Shown here: piece by piece, positions 9,781-18,158 of the stretch
Layout: every line of letters begins with the position of its first letter
Numbering within the stretch: the first letter of the stretch is position 1
Origin: Microvirga ossetica
GTDB taxonomy: Bacteria > Pseudomonadota > Alphaproteobacteria > Rhizobiales > Beijerinckiaceae
Assembly (NCBI RefSeq): GCF_002741015.1
Contig: NZ_CP016616.1
Location: 3,443,501 to 3,507,500 of the forward strand
DNA length: 64,000 bases
Direction of reading: 5' to 3'
Translations under genes and position numbers: made by a program
The notes under the pieces: model-generated
Databases searched by the model: none
The model's input: the letters and a program-made list of their open reading frames with translations, nothing else
Told to the model about the DNA's origin: nothing

Positions 9781-9812
9781 CGGCTGGCTGCGCTCTCATG
9801 CGCAGCCAGCCG
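9781..9812 (+). terminator. Intercistronic stem-loop after the binding-protein gene
   Basis: CGGCTGGCTGCGC 9781-9793 pairs perfectly with GCGCAGCCAGCCG 9800-9812 across a six-base loop, seven bases after the binding-protein stop codon. There is no T-run, so it is more likely a partial terminator or a 3' mRNA stabiliser that raises binding-protein output over permeases. A potential ATG at 9798 lies in the loop and is a poor start for the next gene. Confidence 0.7.
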
Positions 9813-9851
9813 AAACCCGTAGGCATTTTCCCCATTGCAGATGATGATCCC

Positions 9852-10793
9852 ATGAGTCTTGCCGCCGAGATCACGACAGCCCCCTCATCGGCCAGGATTT
9901 CCCCGCACGCGGTGCGCGGCGGGCTCAAGGCCGGCCAGCGCCGCATCGGCATGCTGCTGCTGCTGCCGGCGGCCGTCGCCTTCAGCCTCGTCATCCTCTA
10001 CCCGTTCCTGCAGGCGCTCGCCCTCTCGCTTTTCGAGTACACGCTCGAGACGCCGGCACCGCGGTTCTATGGCCTGGGCAATTTCGTCAGGATCGGCGCG
10101 ACGCCGGATGTCTGGCAGGCCTTCGTCACCACGGCGATCTACGTGTTCTTCACGACGACCGGAACGCTCGTCCTGGGCCTCGGCTGGGCGCTCATTCTCA
10201 ACCAGCCCTTCCGCGGCCGCGGCCTGTTGCGCTCAATGTCGCTGCTGCCGTGGGTTCTGCCGAGCACCGTGAGCGCCTTCATCTGGGGCTGGATCTTCAA
10301 CAGCCGCTACGGCGTGCTGAATGCGCTCCTCCTGGAGCTCGGCTTCATCGACATGCCGCAGGCGTGGCTATCCACATCGACCGGTGCCATGATCGCCGTG
10401 ATCATCACCAAGATCTGGCTGTCGATCCCGCTCTTCATGGCCTTCTTCCTGGCGGGCTTGCAGAACATGGACCGCGAGCAGGTCGATGCGGCCCGCGTCG
10501 ACGGCGCCAACAACTGGGCCATCCTGCGCGATCATGTGCTGCCGCACCTTCGCCCCGTCCTCATCGTCGTCGTGGTTCTCGGCGTCATCGGCAACCTGCA
10601 GCAATTCGATACGATCTATGCCCTGACGGGCGGCGGCCCTGTCCGCGCCACCGCCGTTCTTTCGGTCGAGGTCTATCGCCGTGCCTTCGAGCAATGGGAT
10701 ATCGGCTTTGCCTCCGCCATCGGCGTGCTCTGGGTCGCAACCCTGCTGCCGCCCGCCTTCCTGTATCTGCGCATGCTGGTGAAAGGCGCCTGA
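9852..10793 (+). CDS. CUT1 ABC transporter permease (MalF/UgpA type)
   Basis: This is an inner-membrane permease of about 313 aa with six predicted membrane segments; the first (LLLLPAAVAFSLVILYPFL) begins near residue 35. The cytoplasmic EAA-type loop that contacts the ATPase is seen as EQVDAARVDGANNWAILRDHVLP near residue 215. I chose ATG 9852 (MSLAAEITTA) because the in-frame ATG at 9798 sits in the loop of a 13-bp hairpin; neither has a strong Shine-Dalgarno, so the start is uncertain. The second permease starts two bases after its stop. With that permease, the binding protein and the ATPase at 6514 it forms a complete importer. Confidence 0.9.
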   Translation: MSLAAEITTAPSSARISPHAVRGGLKAGQRRIGMLLLLPAAVAFSLVILYPFLQALALSLFEYTLETPAPRFYGLGNFVRIGATPDVWQAFVTTAIYVFFTTTGTLVLGLGWALILNQPFRGRGLLRSMSLLPWVLPSTVSAFIWGWIFNSRYGVLNALLLELGFIDMPQAWLSTSTGAMIAVIITKIWLSIPLFMAFFLAGLQNMDREQVDAARVDGANNWAILRDHVLPHLRPVLIVVVVLGVIGNLQQFDTIYALTGGGPVRATAVLSVEVYRRAFEQWDIGFASAIGVLWVATLLPPAFLYLRMLVKGA

Positions 10794-10794
10794 C

Positions 10795-11631
10795 ATGTTC
10801 GATCTGTCCAGCACCGTCTCCAAGGTGGTCTTCGGCCTGCTGCTCGCGCTGATCGGCCTCTTCCTGTTCTTCCCGCTATACTGGCTGGTGATCTCCTCGG
10901 TGAAATCGAATGGTGAGCTCTACAGCATCATCCCGACGCCGTTCCCGCTGGCGCCGACGCTGACGCATTTCATCAACGCGCTGACGACGGGCAAGCTGCC
11001 CATGTATCTCGTCAACAGCCTGATCGCATCGGGGTCGAGCGCCGCGCTCAACACGCTGCTTGCGCTCTATGCCGGCTACAGCTTCGCGAAATACCGCTTC
11101 ACGGGCCGCCAGCCGGTGATGCTCTTCATGCTCTCCGCTCAGATGTTCCCGTTCGGGCTGCTTCTGATCAGCATCTATCCGCTGATGAGCGAGGTCGGCC
11201 TTCTCGATACAAGGATCGGCCTGATCCTGAGCTACATCGTCTTCGCGCTGCCGGTTTCCACCTATATGCTCTACAGCTATTTCTCGCAGGTGCCGGACGA
11301 GCTGATCGAGGCGGCGCGGGCGGATGGGGCGAGCGATCTCCGTATCTTCCACACCATCGTCATCCCGATCTCGATTCCACCCATCGTGACGGTGTTCCTG
11401 TATTCTTTCATGTGGTCGTGGAACGATCTTCTCTACTCGATGACGCTCATCGTCTCCGACGACAAGCGCACCATCGGGCCAGGCCTGCTCCTCACCTATC
11501 TGAACGAGGTCAACTCGGATTGGGGTGGCGCCATGGCCGCTTCGCTCTTAGCATCTGCCCCCATCGTTGCCGCTTTCCTCTTCCTCCAGCGATATTTCAT
11601 TCAAGGCGTTACGGCAGGAGCTGTTAAATGA
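10795..11631 (+). CDS. CUT1 ABC transporter permease (MalG/UgpE type)
   Basis: This is the second inner-membrane permease, 278 aa, with six predicted membrane helices starting with VVFGLLLALIGLFLFFPLYW. The EAA loop appears as DELIEAARADGASDLRIFHTIVIP near residue 165, typical of MalG-type subunits. The C-terminus has the usual RYFIQGVTAGAVK ending of the family. It starts directly after the MalF-type gene and its stop overlaps the start of the lyase gene by four bases (ATGA), so transport and catabolism genes are translationally linked. Confidence 0.93.
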   Translation: MFDLSSTVSKVVFGLLLALIGLFLFFPLYWLVISSVKSNGELYSIIPTPFPLAPTLTHFINALTTGKLPMYLVNSLIASGSSAALNTLLALYAGYSFAKYRFTGRQPVMLFMLSAQMFPFGLLLISIYPLMSEVGLLDTRIGLILSYIVFALPVSTYMLYSYFSQVPDELIEAARADGASDLRIFHTIVIPISIPPIVTVFLYSFMWSWNDLLYSMTLIVSDDKRTIGPGLLLTYLNEVNSDWGGAMAASLLASAPIVAAFLFLQRYFIQGVTAGAVK

Positions 11632-12539
11632 AGACCCCGCTTTCCGGTGCATTTCCGGTGCTTCCGACCCCCTTCCGCTCCAACGGGGCCATCGACGAGA
11701 CCGACTTCATCGCCATCATCCGCTTTGCCCGCGAGAGCGCCGTCGACGGCGTCGTCTATCCCGGTGTGGCGAGCGAGGTGGATACCCTGAGCGAAGAGGA
11801 GCGTCGGAGCCAGGTCGATCTGCTCGCAAAGGAGATCGGAAGCCAGATCCCGATCATCATCGGCGCGAGCGATCCCGATCCCGTCATCGCCGCCCGACAC
11901 GTCGCTCATGCGGCTCGTATCGGCGCCGCTGCGGCGATGGTAATGGCGCCCGGGCATCTCGGCAACTCGATCGAAGCCCAGACCGAGTATTTCCAGCAGG
12001 TCGCCGCGGATGCCGGCGTGCCGATCATGCTGCAGAACCAGCCCAAGCCCATCGGCGCCGGGTTGACGCCGGAAGAGGTGGCGGCCGTGGCCTCCGCCGT
12101 CGAGATGATCCGCTACATCAAGGAGGAAACGCCTCCCTGCGGCCAGCATCTCACGCGCATCAAGAACGCGGCCGGCAGCTCCGTCGACGCGATCTTCGGC
12201 GGTGCCGGCGGGCGCTATGTGATGGATGAGATGGCCCGCGGCGCGGCCGGCACCATGCCGGCCTGCGAGCTCGCCGACATTCATGCCATGATGATGAAAT
12301 CCTGGCGGGAAGGCGATATCGCCACGGCGCGCAAGCTCTATTCCGCCTCGCTGCCTCTCCTGAACTTCCAGGCGATCTTCCGCATGCACATGACCAAGGA
12401 GGTTCTCCGCCGGCGCGGGGTGATCCGCAACACGTTCGTCCGCGGCAAGGGCCCGAAATTCGACGACGGCGATCGCGCCGAGCTGACGCTCCTCCTTCAG
12501 GAAGCAGTGCTTCCCTACAAGCATCACCGCCCGGTCTGA
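11628..12539 (+). CDS. DHDPS/N-acetylneuraminate-lyase family protein, probable keto-deoxy acid aldolase or dehydratase
   Basis: This is a 303-aa class I (Schiff-base) TIM-barrel enzyme of the dihydrodipicolinate synthase/NAL family. The Schiff-base Lys is in IRYIKEET near residue 164. The loop near residue 45 reads GVASEVDTLS instead of the common GTTGE. The segment that normally holds the catalytic Tyr (YN-P type motif) reads MLQNQP near residue 135, so the Tyr is replaced. It is therefore unlikely to be DapA. In this operon it probably cleaves or dehydrates a 2-keto-3-deoxy sugar acid, an alternative to the DgoK branch. It overlaps the permease stop by four bases and is followed after six bases by the second dehydratase. 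Confidence 0.82.
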   Translation: MKTPLSGAFPVLPTPFRSNGAIDETDFIAIIRFARESAVDGVVYPGVASEVDTLSEEERRSQVDLLAKEIGSQIPIIIGASDPDPVIAARHVAHAARIGAAAAMVMAPGHLGNSIEAQTEYFQQVAADAGVPIMLQNQPKPIGAGLTPEEVAAVASAVEMIRYIKEETPPCGQHLTRIKNAAGSSVDAIFGGAGGRYVMDEMARGAAGTMPACELADIHAMMMKSWREGDIATARKLYSASLPLLNFQAIFRMHMTKEVLRRRGVIRNTFVRGKGPKFDDGDRAELTLLLQEAVLPYKHHRPV

Positions 12540-12545
12540 ACGCCC

Positions 12546-13733
12546 ATGAGCAACTCGGTCGACGCCATCGTCAAGGTCGAAACCTTCATCATCTCGATTC
12601 CGCGCGCGGTGCCGTATCTCGGCCCTCTCAAAGAGGGCGAGCGCATCAACGAGCGCGGCTATCTGGTGCGCAAGGGCAACCGCACGATCTATCCCTCGAC
12701 GGATATGACGCTCCTCATCAAGGTGACGGGCGAGAGCGGGCGTGTCGGCTGGGGCGAATGCTACGGCATCGTGGCGCCCGAGGCGACGAAGGCCATCATC
12801 GACGATGTGCTCGGCCCCGTCATCATCGGGCGCGATCCTGCGGATGCGGTCGTGATCCACGAGGATCTCTACGACCTCATGCGGGTCCGCGGATTCTTCG
12901 GCGGTTACTATGTCGATGCCCTTGCAGGCGTCGACATCGCGCTCTGGGATCTGGCCGGCAAGAATCTCGGCGTGTCCATCTCCACCCTGCTCGGCGGACG
13001 GCGCCATTCCACCATGCCGGCCTATGTCTCGGGCCTGCCGCGCGCCACGTTGCAGGAGCGCTGCGATCTTGCCGTCGAATGGGTCAAGAAGGGCTATCGC
13101 GGCATCAAGTTCGCGGCCGTGGTGTCGGACGAAGGCATCGTGCGCGAGATGCTGGCCCTGCGCGAGGCCGTGGGACCGGACATCGATCTCATGGTCGACC
13201 TGCACTGGAAGTTCGAGGCGTCGGAAGCGGTGCGCCTGATCCGCCGGCTGGAGGCGTCGAATCTCTACTTTGCCGAGGCGCCCTGCCAGCCGGAGGATCT
13301 TGAGGGCCAGGCCCGCGTGGCGCGCGGCATCGGCGTGCCGCTGGCGCTCGGCGAGGAGTGGCGGACGGTCTACGAATACCGGCCGCGGCTCGAGGCCCGC
13401 TGCATGGGCGTAATCCAGCCCGAGATCGGCCATACCGGCATCACGGAGTTCATCCAGATCGGCCGGATGGCACAGACCTTCCACATCAACACGATCCCGC
13501 ATGCCTCGATCAGCGTCGGCATCTTCATGGCGGCGAGCCTCGTGACGTCGTCGGCGCTTCAGCGCGTTCCCTATCACGAGTACCAGCACTCGGTTTTCGA
13601 CCGCAATCTGGGCTTCACGACGGGCGACATGGGCTGCGCCGATGGGTATTACACGGTGCCGACCGGGCCAGGGCTGGGCGTGGAGCCTAAGGACAATCTG
13701 TTCGACTACGTGGTCGCCGAAGGGCGCCGCTGA
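12546..13733 (+). CDS. Enolase-superfamily sugar-acid dehydratase (galactonate-dehydratase-like)
   Basis: This 395-aa protein has the capping and barrel domains of the mandelate racemase/muconate lactonizing family. Lys lies in YRGIKFAAVV near residue 190, Asp and His in MVDLHWKF near 218, metal Glu in FAEAP near 245 and in LGEEW near 270, the sixth-strand motif IQPEIGHTG near 298, and His in NTIPHASIS near 320. VDLHW and the QPEIGHTG/PHAS pair resemble galactonate- or mannonate-type dehydratases more than the paralogue at 3489-4640, which uses KVK and LDPHEEGG. Two different dehydratases in one regulated island suggest two epimeric or differently sized acids. It is the last gene of the rightward operon. 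Confidence 0.85.
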   Translation: MSNSVDAIVKVETFIISIPRAVPYLGPLKEGERINERGYLVRKGNRTIYPSTDMTLLIKVTGESGRVGWGECYGIVAPEATKAIIDDVLGPVIIGRDPADAVVIHEDLYDLMRVRGFFGGYYVDALAGVDIALWDLAGKNLGVSISTLLGGRRHSTMPAYVSGLPRATLQERCDLAVEWVKKGYRGIKFAAVVSDEGIVREMLALREAVGPDIDLMVDLHWKFEASEAVRLIRRLEASNLYFAEAPCQPEDLEGQARVARGIGVPLALGEEWRTVYEYRPRLEARCMGVIQPEIGHTGITEFIQIGRMAQTFHINTIPHASISVGIFMAASLVTSSALQRVPYHEYQHSVFDRNLGFTTGDMGCADGYYTVPTGPGLGVEPKDNLFDYVVAEGRR

Positions 13734-13759
13734 CCGCGCCGGGCATAAGACACCGTCGG

Positions 13760-13975
13760 TTAGGATTCGCTGTCGCCCGCGTGCCACCGGCTCAACCCTG
13801 CACGCCTCTCCAGAGCCTCGACCTGTCGCAGAAGGGCAGTTGCGAGCGCCGCTTCTCGTCGGAAACCGTCGTCCCCGGGATCCCCGCCCAGGCGCAGCTG
13901 CATGTCGCGCACCCTCGCTTCGAGGGCCCGCCTGAGCACGGGCAGCTGATCCTTGTCGAGATCGAGAACGATCAT
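13760..13975 (-). CDS. Small hypothetical protein
   Basis: This is a 71-aa soluble protein that I do not recognise. It starts MIVLDLDKDQLPVLRRALE and is rich in Arg, Leu and Ala, with a predicted mainly helical central part (EAALATALLRQVEALERRAG) that could form a short coiled coil. There is no signal peptide or Cys/His motif. The start at 13975 is the first ATG that gives coding-like composition; the in-frame extension upstream is Arg/Pro-rich and looks non-coding. It is convergent with the dehydratase at 12546 and lies 133 bases upstream of nothing co-directional, so it probably forms its own transcript. Confidence 0.55.
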   Translation of the reverse strand: MIVLDLDKDQLPVLRRALEARVRDMQLRLGGDPGDDGFRREAALATALLRQVEALERRAGLSRWHAGDSES

Positions 13976-14108
13976 GGTGCGTCGCCGTCTGCAGCTTTTA
14001 TGCTTCGAACGCCGACCCGGTGCAGTCAAGTCCGTTCGTGGCAAATCGACGATCTTGGCGTCGAGCGGCGGAAGAGGGAGGCACCATGCAGATGCCTCCC
14101 CGCGCGTC

Positions 14109-14864
14109 TCAGGGCTTGGGCGCCGTCGTGTCCGCGGGCTTGCGCCGGGACGCACGCCGCGAGAGCATGTTCAGGCCCTCGATCAGCGCCGAGAACGCCA
14201 TGGCGGCGTAGATGTAGCCCTTCGGCACATGGGCGCCGAAGCCCTCCGCGATCAGCGTCATGCCGATCATCAGCAGGAAGCCCAGCGCCAGCATCACCAC
14301 CGTCGGATTGTTGTTAATGAAGGTGGCGAGCGGATTGGCGGCGAGAAGCATCACGGTCACCGCGGCAACGACCGCGATCACCATGATCATCACGATATCG
14401 GTCATGCCGACCGCCGTGATGATGCTGTCCAGCGAGAAGACGAGGTCGAGCAGCAGGATCTGCGTGATCGCGGCCCCGAAGGTCATGGTCGCCTTGGCGG
14501 TGTCGAAGATATCGTCGGCCGGAACTGGGTCGACATTGTGGTGGATCTCCTTCGTCGCCTTCCAGACCAGGAAGAGGCCGCCGCCGATGAGGATCAGGTC
14601 GCGCCAGGAGAAGGCGTGACCGAAGAGCGTGAAGATCGGCTCCGTCAGGGTGACGATGATGGCGATGGTGCCGAGCAATCCGAGGCGCAGGATCAGCGCC
14701 AGGCCGATGCCGATGCGGCGGGCTTTCGAGCGCTGGTGCTCGGGCAGCTTGTTGGTGAGGATCGAGATGAAGATCAGGTTGTCGATGCCGAGCACCACCT
14801 CCATCACGACCAGGGTGGCGAGCGCCACCAGGGCCGTCGGATCGGAAAGCCAGGAGAAGTCCAT
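14109..14864 (-). CDS. TerC-family integral membrane protein
   Basis: This is a 251-aa inner-membrane protein of the TerC family. It opens with the family motif [17 protein letters not shown] (acidic Glu/Asp within helix 1) and repeats it as [16 protein letters not shown] near residue 140, the pseudo-symmetric pair thought to bind metal ions. Seven hydrophobic segments are visible. TerC-like proteins are linked to tellurite resistance and to manganese export or metal loading of exported proteins; which applies here is not known. AAAGGAAC precedes ATG 14864. I looked for a yybP-ykoY manganese riboswitch upstream and saw no convincing one. Confidence 0.92.
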   Translation of the reverse strand: MDFSWLSDPTALVALATLVVMEVVLGIDNLIFISILTNKLPEHQRSKARRIGIGLALILRLGLLGTIAIIVTLTEPIFTLFGHAFSWRDLILIGGGLFLVWKATKEIHHNVDPVPADDIFDTAKATMTFGAAITQILLLDLVFSLDSIITAVGMTDIVMIMVIAVVAAVTVMLLAANPLATFINNNPTVVMLALGFLLMIGMTLIAEGFGAHVPKGYIYAAMAFSALIEGLNMLSRRASRRKPADTTAPKP

Positions 14865-15137
14865 TCAGATGTTCCTTTCAGTCCGGAGGTCGGACGAAAT
14901 CGGTTCGGTCAGCGGATTGGGGGAAAATGTCTTGTCGGCTCGGCACTCCATCGCCGTGGACGGCGAGAATGCGCATGGCCGGGAGCATGGAGCAGCCTTC
15001 ATGGTGAGGTCTTGCCTTCAGGTCTGTACCAGCCGATAGCCTAAAGTGCGTCTTGATCCCGGGATAGTGTCCGGAGGGGAGAGCCGGTGGCGCGGCCCCG
15101 TCGGTTTGCAGAGAGCATTCCAATTCATGGCAAGTTT
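14865..15137. other. Intergenic region upstream of terC
   Basis: With the adjoining terminator, the 315 bases between terC and the DUF2076 gene hold no convincing gene. A small stem, GTCCG 14881-14885 with CGGAC 14891-14895, sits in the presumed terC leader. A possible 101-codon frame on the minus strand from 15183 has poor composition, so I do not call it. No clear -35/-10 pair or riboswitch was recognised. Confidence 0.5.
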
Positions 15138-15167
15138 GGGGCTGGACGCCCATCGGCATCCAGCCCC
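15138..15167 (-). terminator. Stem-loop terminator of the DUF2076 gene
   Basis: GGGGCTGGA 15138-15146 pairs with TCCAGCCCC 15159-15167, with partial extension into the loop. It lies 12 bases past the stop codon of the leftward DUF2076 gene. The downstream side lacks a clear T-tract, so termination strength is uncertain. Confidence 0.6.
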
Positions 15168-15179
15168 GTCGTTCACGGC

Positions 15180-15761
15180 TCAAGCCTCGTCGAAGCCGAA
15201 ATCGTCGCCGCCGGCATCCTCGGCAGCCGCCTGCTGCGGCTCCGCCTGGCTGGACTCGGCGGTCTTCGCGTTATCGCCACCGGAGAAGGCACCGGCGATC
15301 ATGTTGCCGAGGACCACGCCGCCCGCAACGCCCATGGCCGTCTGGGCCGCACCGGCCAGGAAGCCGCCGCCTCCGCGTTGCGGCATCATACCCTGCGGAT
15401 GGCCGCCGGGAGCGCCGCCCCAGGGACCGGATGGCGGCCCCGGTTTCATCATCGGGGTAGGCTGTGGCGCGCGGCGCTGCTGCTGGGCGCCTCCGCCGAA
15501 GAGGCCGGAGAGAAAGCCGCCTCCGCCGGCCGGGCGGCTGGCGAGGTCGTGCTCGAGTTGCTGGATACGGTCCTGGGCGGCGTTCAGGGCCTGCTCCTGC
15601 ACCACGATGGTCTGGGCCATGTAGTATGGCGCGTTCGGCTGCTGATTGATCTGCGAGCGGATGAATTCCGCCGCCTGCGCATCCGGCGCCGTCGACTGGC
15701 GCTCGACCTGCGAGATCTTCCCGAAGAGCTGTTCGATGGCCTGACGATCCTGATGGTCCAT
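15180..15761 (-). CDS. DUF2076 domain protein
   Basis: This 193-aa protein matches the DUF2076 pattern: an N-terminal helical segment (DHQDRQAIEQLFGKISQVE, then QPNAPYYMAQTIVVQEQAL) predicted as coiled coil, and a Gly/Pro/Gln-rich low-complexity middle (FLSGLFGGGAQQQ). A Gly/Ala-rich hydrophobic patch follows (FLAGAAQTAMGVAGGVVLGNM), and the tail is acidic and ends in GFDEA. Such proteins are often described as periplasmic or membrane-associated of unknown role. No signal peptide is seen. It lies 33 bases after the Bax-inhibitor-1 gene in the same direction, so the two may be co-transcribed. Confidence 0.85.
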   Translation of the reverse strand: MDHQDRQAIEQLFGKISQVERQSTAPDAQAAEFIRSQINQQPNAPYYMAQTIVVQEQALNAAQDRIQQLEHDLASRPAGGGGFLSGLFGGGAQQQRRAPQPTPMMKPGPPSGPWGGAPGGHPQGMMPQRGGGGFLAGAAQTAMGVAGGVVLGNMIAGAFSGGDNAKTAESSQAEPQQAAAEDAGGDDFGFDEA

Positions 15762-15794
15762 GAAAATCGATCCCTTTCTGGCAATGGATTCTGA

Positions 15795-16511
15795 TTATTC
15801 CTCCCGCTGGCCCGTGAGGCTGAGCAGGAGCTGGAAGATATTGACGAAGTTCAGATAGAGGGACAGCGCGCCGAACACCGCCATCTTGCTGTTGGCCTCT
15901 TGTCCGTAACCTTCGGAATATTGTTCCTTGATCGACTGCGTGTCGTAGGCGGTGAGGCCCGTGAACACGAGCACGCCGATGATCGAGATCGCGAACTGCA
16001 GCAGGCTCGAGCCGACGAAGATGTTGACCAGCGAGGCGATGATGACACCGATCAGGCCCATGATCAGGAACGAGCCGAACTTCGACAGGTCGCGCTTGGT
16101 CGTGTAGCCGTAGAGGCTGGTCGCGCCGAACATGGTCGCGGTGATGAAGAAGGTGCGGGCGATGCTGGTACCCGTGAACACCAGGAACACGGAAGCCAGC
16201 GACAGGCCCATCACGGCGCAGAAGGCCCAGAAGGCCATCTGAGCGCTCGCCGCCGTCATGGCGTGCATGCGAAACGAGAAGAAGAACACGAAGGCGAGCG
16301 GCGCCAGCATCACAGCCCATTTGAGCGGCGTCTGGAACAGCGGCACATAAAGCGCCGGGGTCGAGGCGACGAAGAAGGCGACAAGCCCGGTCACCACCAG
16401 GCCGATGCCCATGTAGTTGTAGACCCGCAGCATGTGCTGGCGCAGGCCCTCGTCGAAGATGGCGCCGCTGGGGCGGGCAGTGGCTGTCTGCCAGGCATAG
16501 GGTGAGTTCAT
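15795..16511 (-). CDS. Bax inhibitor-1/YccA family membrane protein
   Basis: This is a 238-aa integral membrane protein with seven hydrophobic helices, beginning near residue 30 (MGIGLVVTGLVAFFVAS). It ends in the family's C-terminal pattern (AYDTQSIKEQY near residue 190, then ALSLYLNFVNIFQLLLSL near 218). These motifs place it in the BI-1/YccA (TMBIM) family, whose bacterial members are pH-sensitive calcium-leak proteins or modulators of FtsH proteolysis. ATG 16511 follows AGGAGG; the longer in-frame extension overlaps the anti-sigma gene and is rejected. It starts 20 bases after the anti-sigma gene, so it may belong to the sigma-factor transcript. Confidence 0.93.
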   Translation of the reverse strand: MNSPYAWQTATARPSGAIFDEGLRQHMLRVYNYMGIGLVVTGLVAFFVASTPALYVPLFQTPLKWAVMLAPLAFVFFFSFRMHAMTAASAQMAFWAFCAVMGLSLASVFLVFTGTSIARTFFITATMFGATSLYGYTTKRDLSKFGSFLIMGLIGVIIASLVNIFVGSSLLQFAISIIGVLVFTGLTAYDTQSIKEQYSEGYGQEANSKMAVFGALSLYLNFVNIFQLLLSLTGQREE

Positions 16512-16531
16512 CGGTGGTCCTCCTGTTGGGT

Positions 16532-17293
16532 TTACTGAAGCTTGCGGGACAGCTGGATCGCTGCCCGTTCGATGGTCTTGTCGCTGCCGGAGCCGGTCAG
16601 GGCATAGGCGAGCGGGCCCGTCTGCCAGTAGGCAGCCGTCGCGCCGTCGAAACGGGCGAGCGTCGGGGCGATGACGTTGAAGACCGGCACGCGGGCCGCG
16701 AAGAGCGACATGCGCCCGAGATCTCCGGCATCGATGGCGATCTCGACGCTGTGACCGTCCCGGGACGGGAACACCTGCGCATCGAGCACGCGCCATTCCT
16801 TCGGCAGGGACGGAAGCAAGATGCCGGTTTCGGACAGGATCTCGGCGGGATCGTACGCGGCTGTCTGCGGCTGGGAGGCCATGCGGGCGCGGAGCTGCGC
16901 CGTTTCATGCGAATGCAGGGCATCCTCGACGAAGGCGGGCGGCGTGGGCGAGGCCTCGCTGTCCGTAATGCCAAGTCCGACCTGTCCATGGGCGAACCAG
17001 CCGAACCCGATCAGGGCGGCGACGGCGGCGATCCGGCGGAGCTTCAGGCCGATCCCCTGCCACACAAGACCGCGTTCCAGCCGGCGGGCGGCATGAAGCA
17101 TGGTTTCCGAGGGGCGCGGCAGCGGGGCGGCAAAAGCCAGCCGGAGGGCGTCGCGGTCCTTCAGGTCTGCCATGACCTGCATGGCCGCTTCCGGATGATG
17201 GGCCAGATAGTCCTCGACCTCGATCCGCCTCGCGGCATCGAGCTGATCGTCCACATAGGCGAGGAGATCGGCTTCGGTGATGGGATCAGACAT
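16532..17293 (-). CDS. Transmembrane anti-sigma factor
   Basis: This 253-aa protein has the layout of a membrane anti-sigma factor. An N-terminal cytoplasmic domain begins ITEADLLAYVDDQLDAARR (the zinc-less anti-sigma type fold). One membrane helix lies near residues 90-105 (IAAVAALIGFGWFAHG), and a periplasmic domain of about 140 residues follows. Its start overlaps the stop of the upstream ECF sigma gene by eight bases, the standard arrangement for a sigma/anti-sigma pair. It presumably holds the sigma factor at the membrane until an envelope signal arrives. The signal is unknown. Confidence 0.85.
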   Translation of the reverse strand: MSDPITEADLLAYVDDQLDAARRIEVEDYLAHHPEAAMQVMADLKDRDALRLAFAAPLPRPSETMLHAARRLERGLVWQGIGLKLRRIAAVAALIGFGWFAHGQVGLGITDSEASPTPPAFVEDALHSHETAQLRARMASQPQTAAYDPAEILSETGILLPSLPKEWRVLDAQVFPSRDGHSVEIAIDAGDLGRMSLFAARVPVFNVIAPTLARFDGATAAYWQTGPLAYALTGSGSDKTIERAAIQLSRKLQ

Positions 17294-17837
17294 CGGATCC
17301 TCCGATGATGCGCAAGTTGGGCCTGGGGCCGCTCTGGGACGTCTGTGCGGGAGAGCTTCCGGCCTCGTAGGCGCGCAGGGCGGCACGAGCCCGTCCGAGC
17401 CGAGACATCAGCGTTCCGATCGGAACGCCGAGAGCCGTGGCTGCCTCCTGGTAGGAAAGGCCCTCGACCGCCACGAGGTGCAGCGCCGCCCGCTGGTCGT
17501 CGGGCAGGCTCATGAAGGCAGCCTGGATCTGCTGGAGCCGGATCCGGCTTTCCTGTTCGGCAGGAACGGCTGTCTCGATCGTGGCGGCAGCCTGTTCGAG
17601 GCGCCGGGCTTCCGCCAGATGCCGGCGGCGGCCATCGATGAACGTGTTGTGCATGATCGAGAGCAGCCAGCCGCGCAGGTTTCCGCCTGCGCGGAAGGAG
17701 CCCTGCCGCTCATAGGCGCGCACGAGCGCATCCTGCACCAGATCCTCCGCCTGGGTCTCGTCGCGGGTCAGCGATCGCGCATAGCGGCGCAGCGGGCCGA
17801 GCAGGCCGATGACATCCGTGCGCTTCGTATCGTTCAT
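17286..17837 (-). CDS. ECF-family RNA polymerase sigma factor
   Basis: This is an ECF sigma factor of 183 aa. Region 2 is seen as AEDLVQDALVRAYERQ and GNLRGWLLSIMHNTFID (residues 30-75). Region 4 is seen as LPDDQRAALHLVAVEGLSYQEAA followed by GVPIGTLMSRLGRARAAL (residues 110-160), with the recognition helix in that last part. I use ATG 17837; an in-frame ATG at 17909 adds 24 residues, and neither has a good Shine-Dalgarno. It overlaps the anti-sigma gene by eight bases. The NepR/PhyR partners of the general stress sigma EcfG are not nearby, so this is another ECF group. Target promoters are not evident. Confidence 0.9.
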   Translation of the reverse strand: MNDTKRTDVIGLLGPLRRYARSLTRDETQAEDLVQDALVRAYERQGSFRAGGNLRGWLLSIMHNTFIDGRRRHLAEARRLEQAAATIETAVPAEQESRIRLQQIQAAFMSLPDDQRAALHLVAVEGLSYQEAATALGVPIGTLMSRLGRARAALRAYEAGSSPAQTSQSGPRPNLRIIGGSDV

Positions 17838-18158
17838 GACAGGTATACGAAGCTCGGCGCGATCTTCATCCGCACCCGTGCCGGAATTTTTCGATCCCTC
17901 CGCCTTCATGTCGATTTGTGGCGCGCATGGGCGGCAAGCGAGCGGCGACGATCGCCGGGAGCGAGATTTCTTCGAGAGGTGGAATCCATGGTCGGATCCT
18001 CCCGTTGCTGTCGCGCTCGTGGGCGCAAGGGCAAGAGAAGGCGTCCGACATCGCGAGCGGCGACCCGCTCGCCAGAGGGGCCCGGACCCTAAGGTACAGC
18101 TGAGGTGGGAGTGGCGCGTTCGCGATGCAATGGCGGCGTCGCGGTTTCTGCCGGCCAA

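Noticed and set aside
9798..9851. Upstream ATG of the MalF-type permease
   Set aside because: The codon is within the loop of a perfect 13-bp hairpin and has no Shine-Dalgarno.
11601..13787. 728-codon minus-strand frame across the lyase and dehydratase genes
   Set aside because: It is antisense to two genes with intact catalytic motifs and shows only Arg/His/Asp-rich low-information sequence.
14865..15137. Manganese riboswitch (yybP-ykoY) ahead of terC
   Set aside because: I looked for the conserved loops and found no match; only short unrelated hairpins are present.
14878..15183. 101-codon minus-strand frame between the DUF2076 gene and terC
   Set aside because: Its start lies inside the end of the DUF2076 gene, it crosses the terminator hairpin, and its composition is not protein-like.
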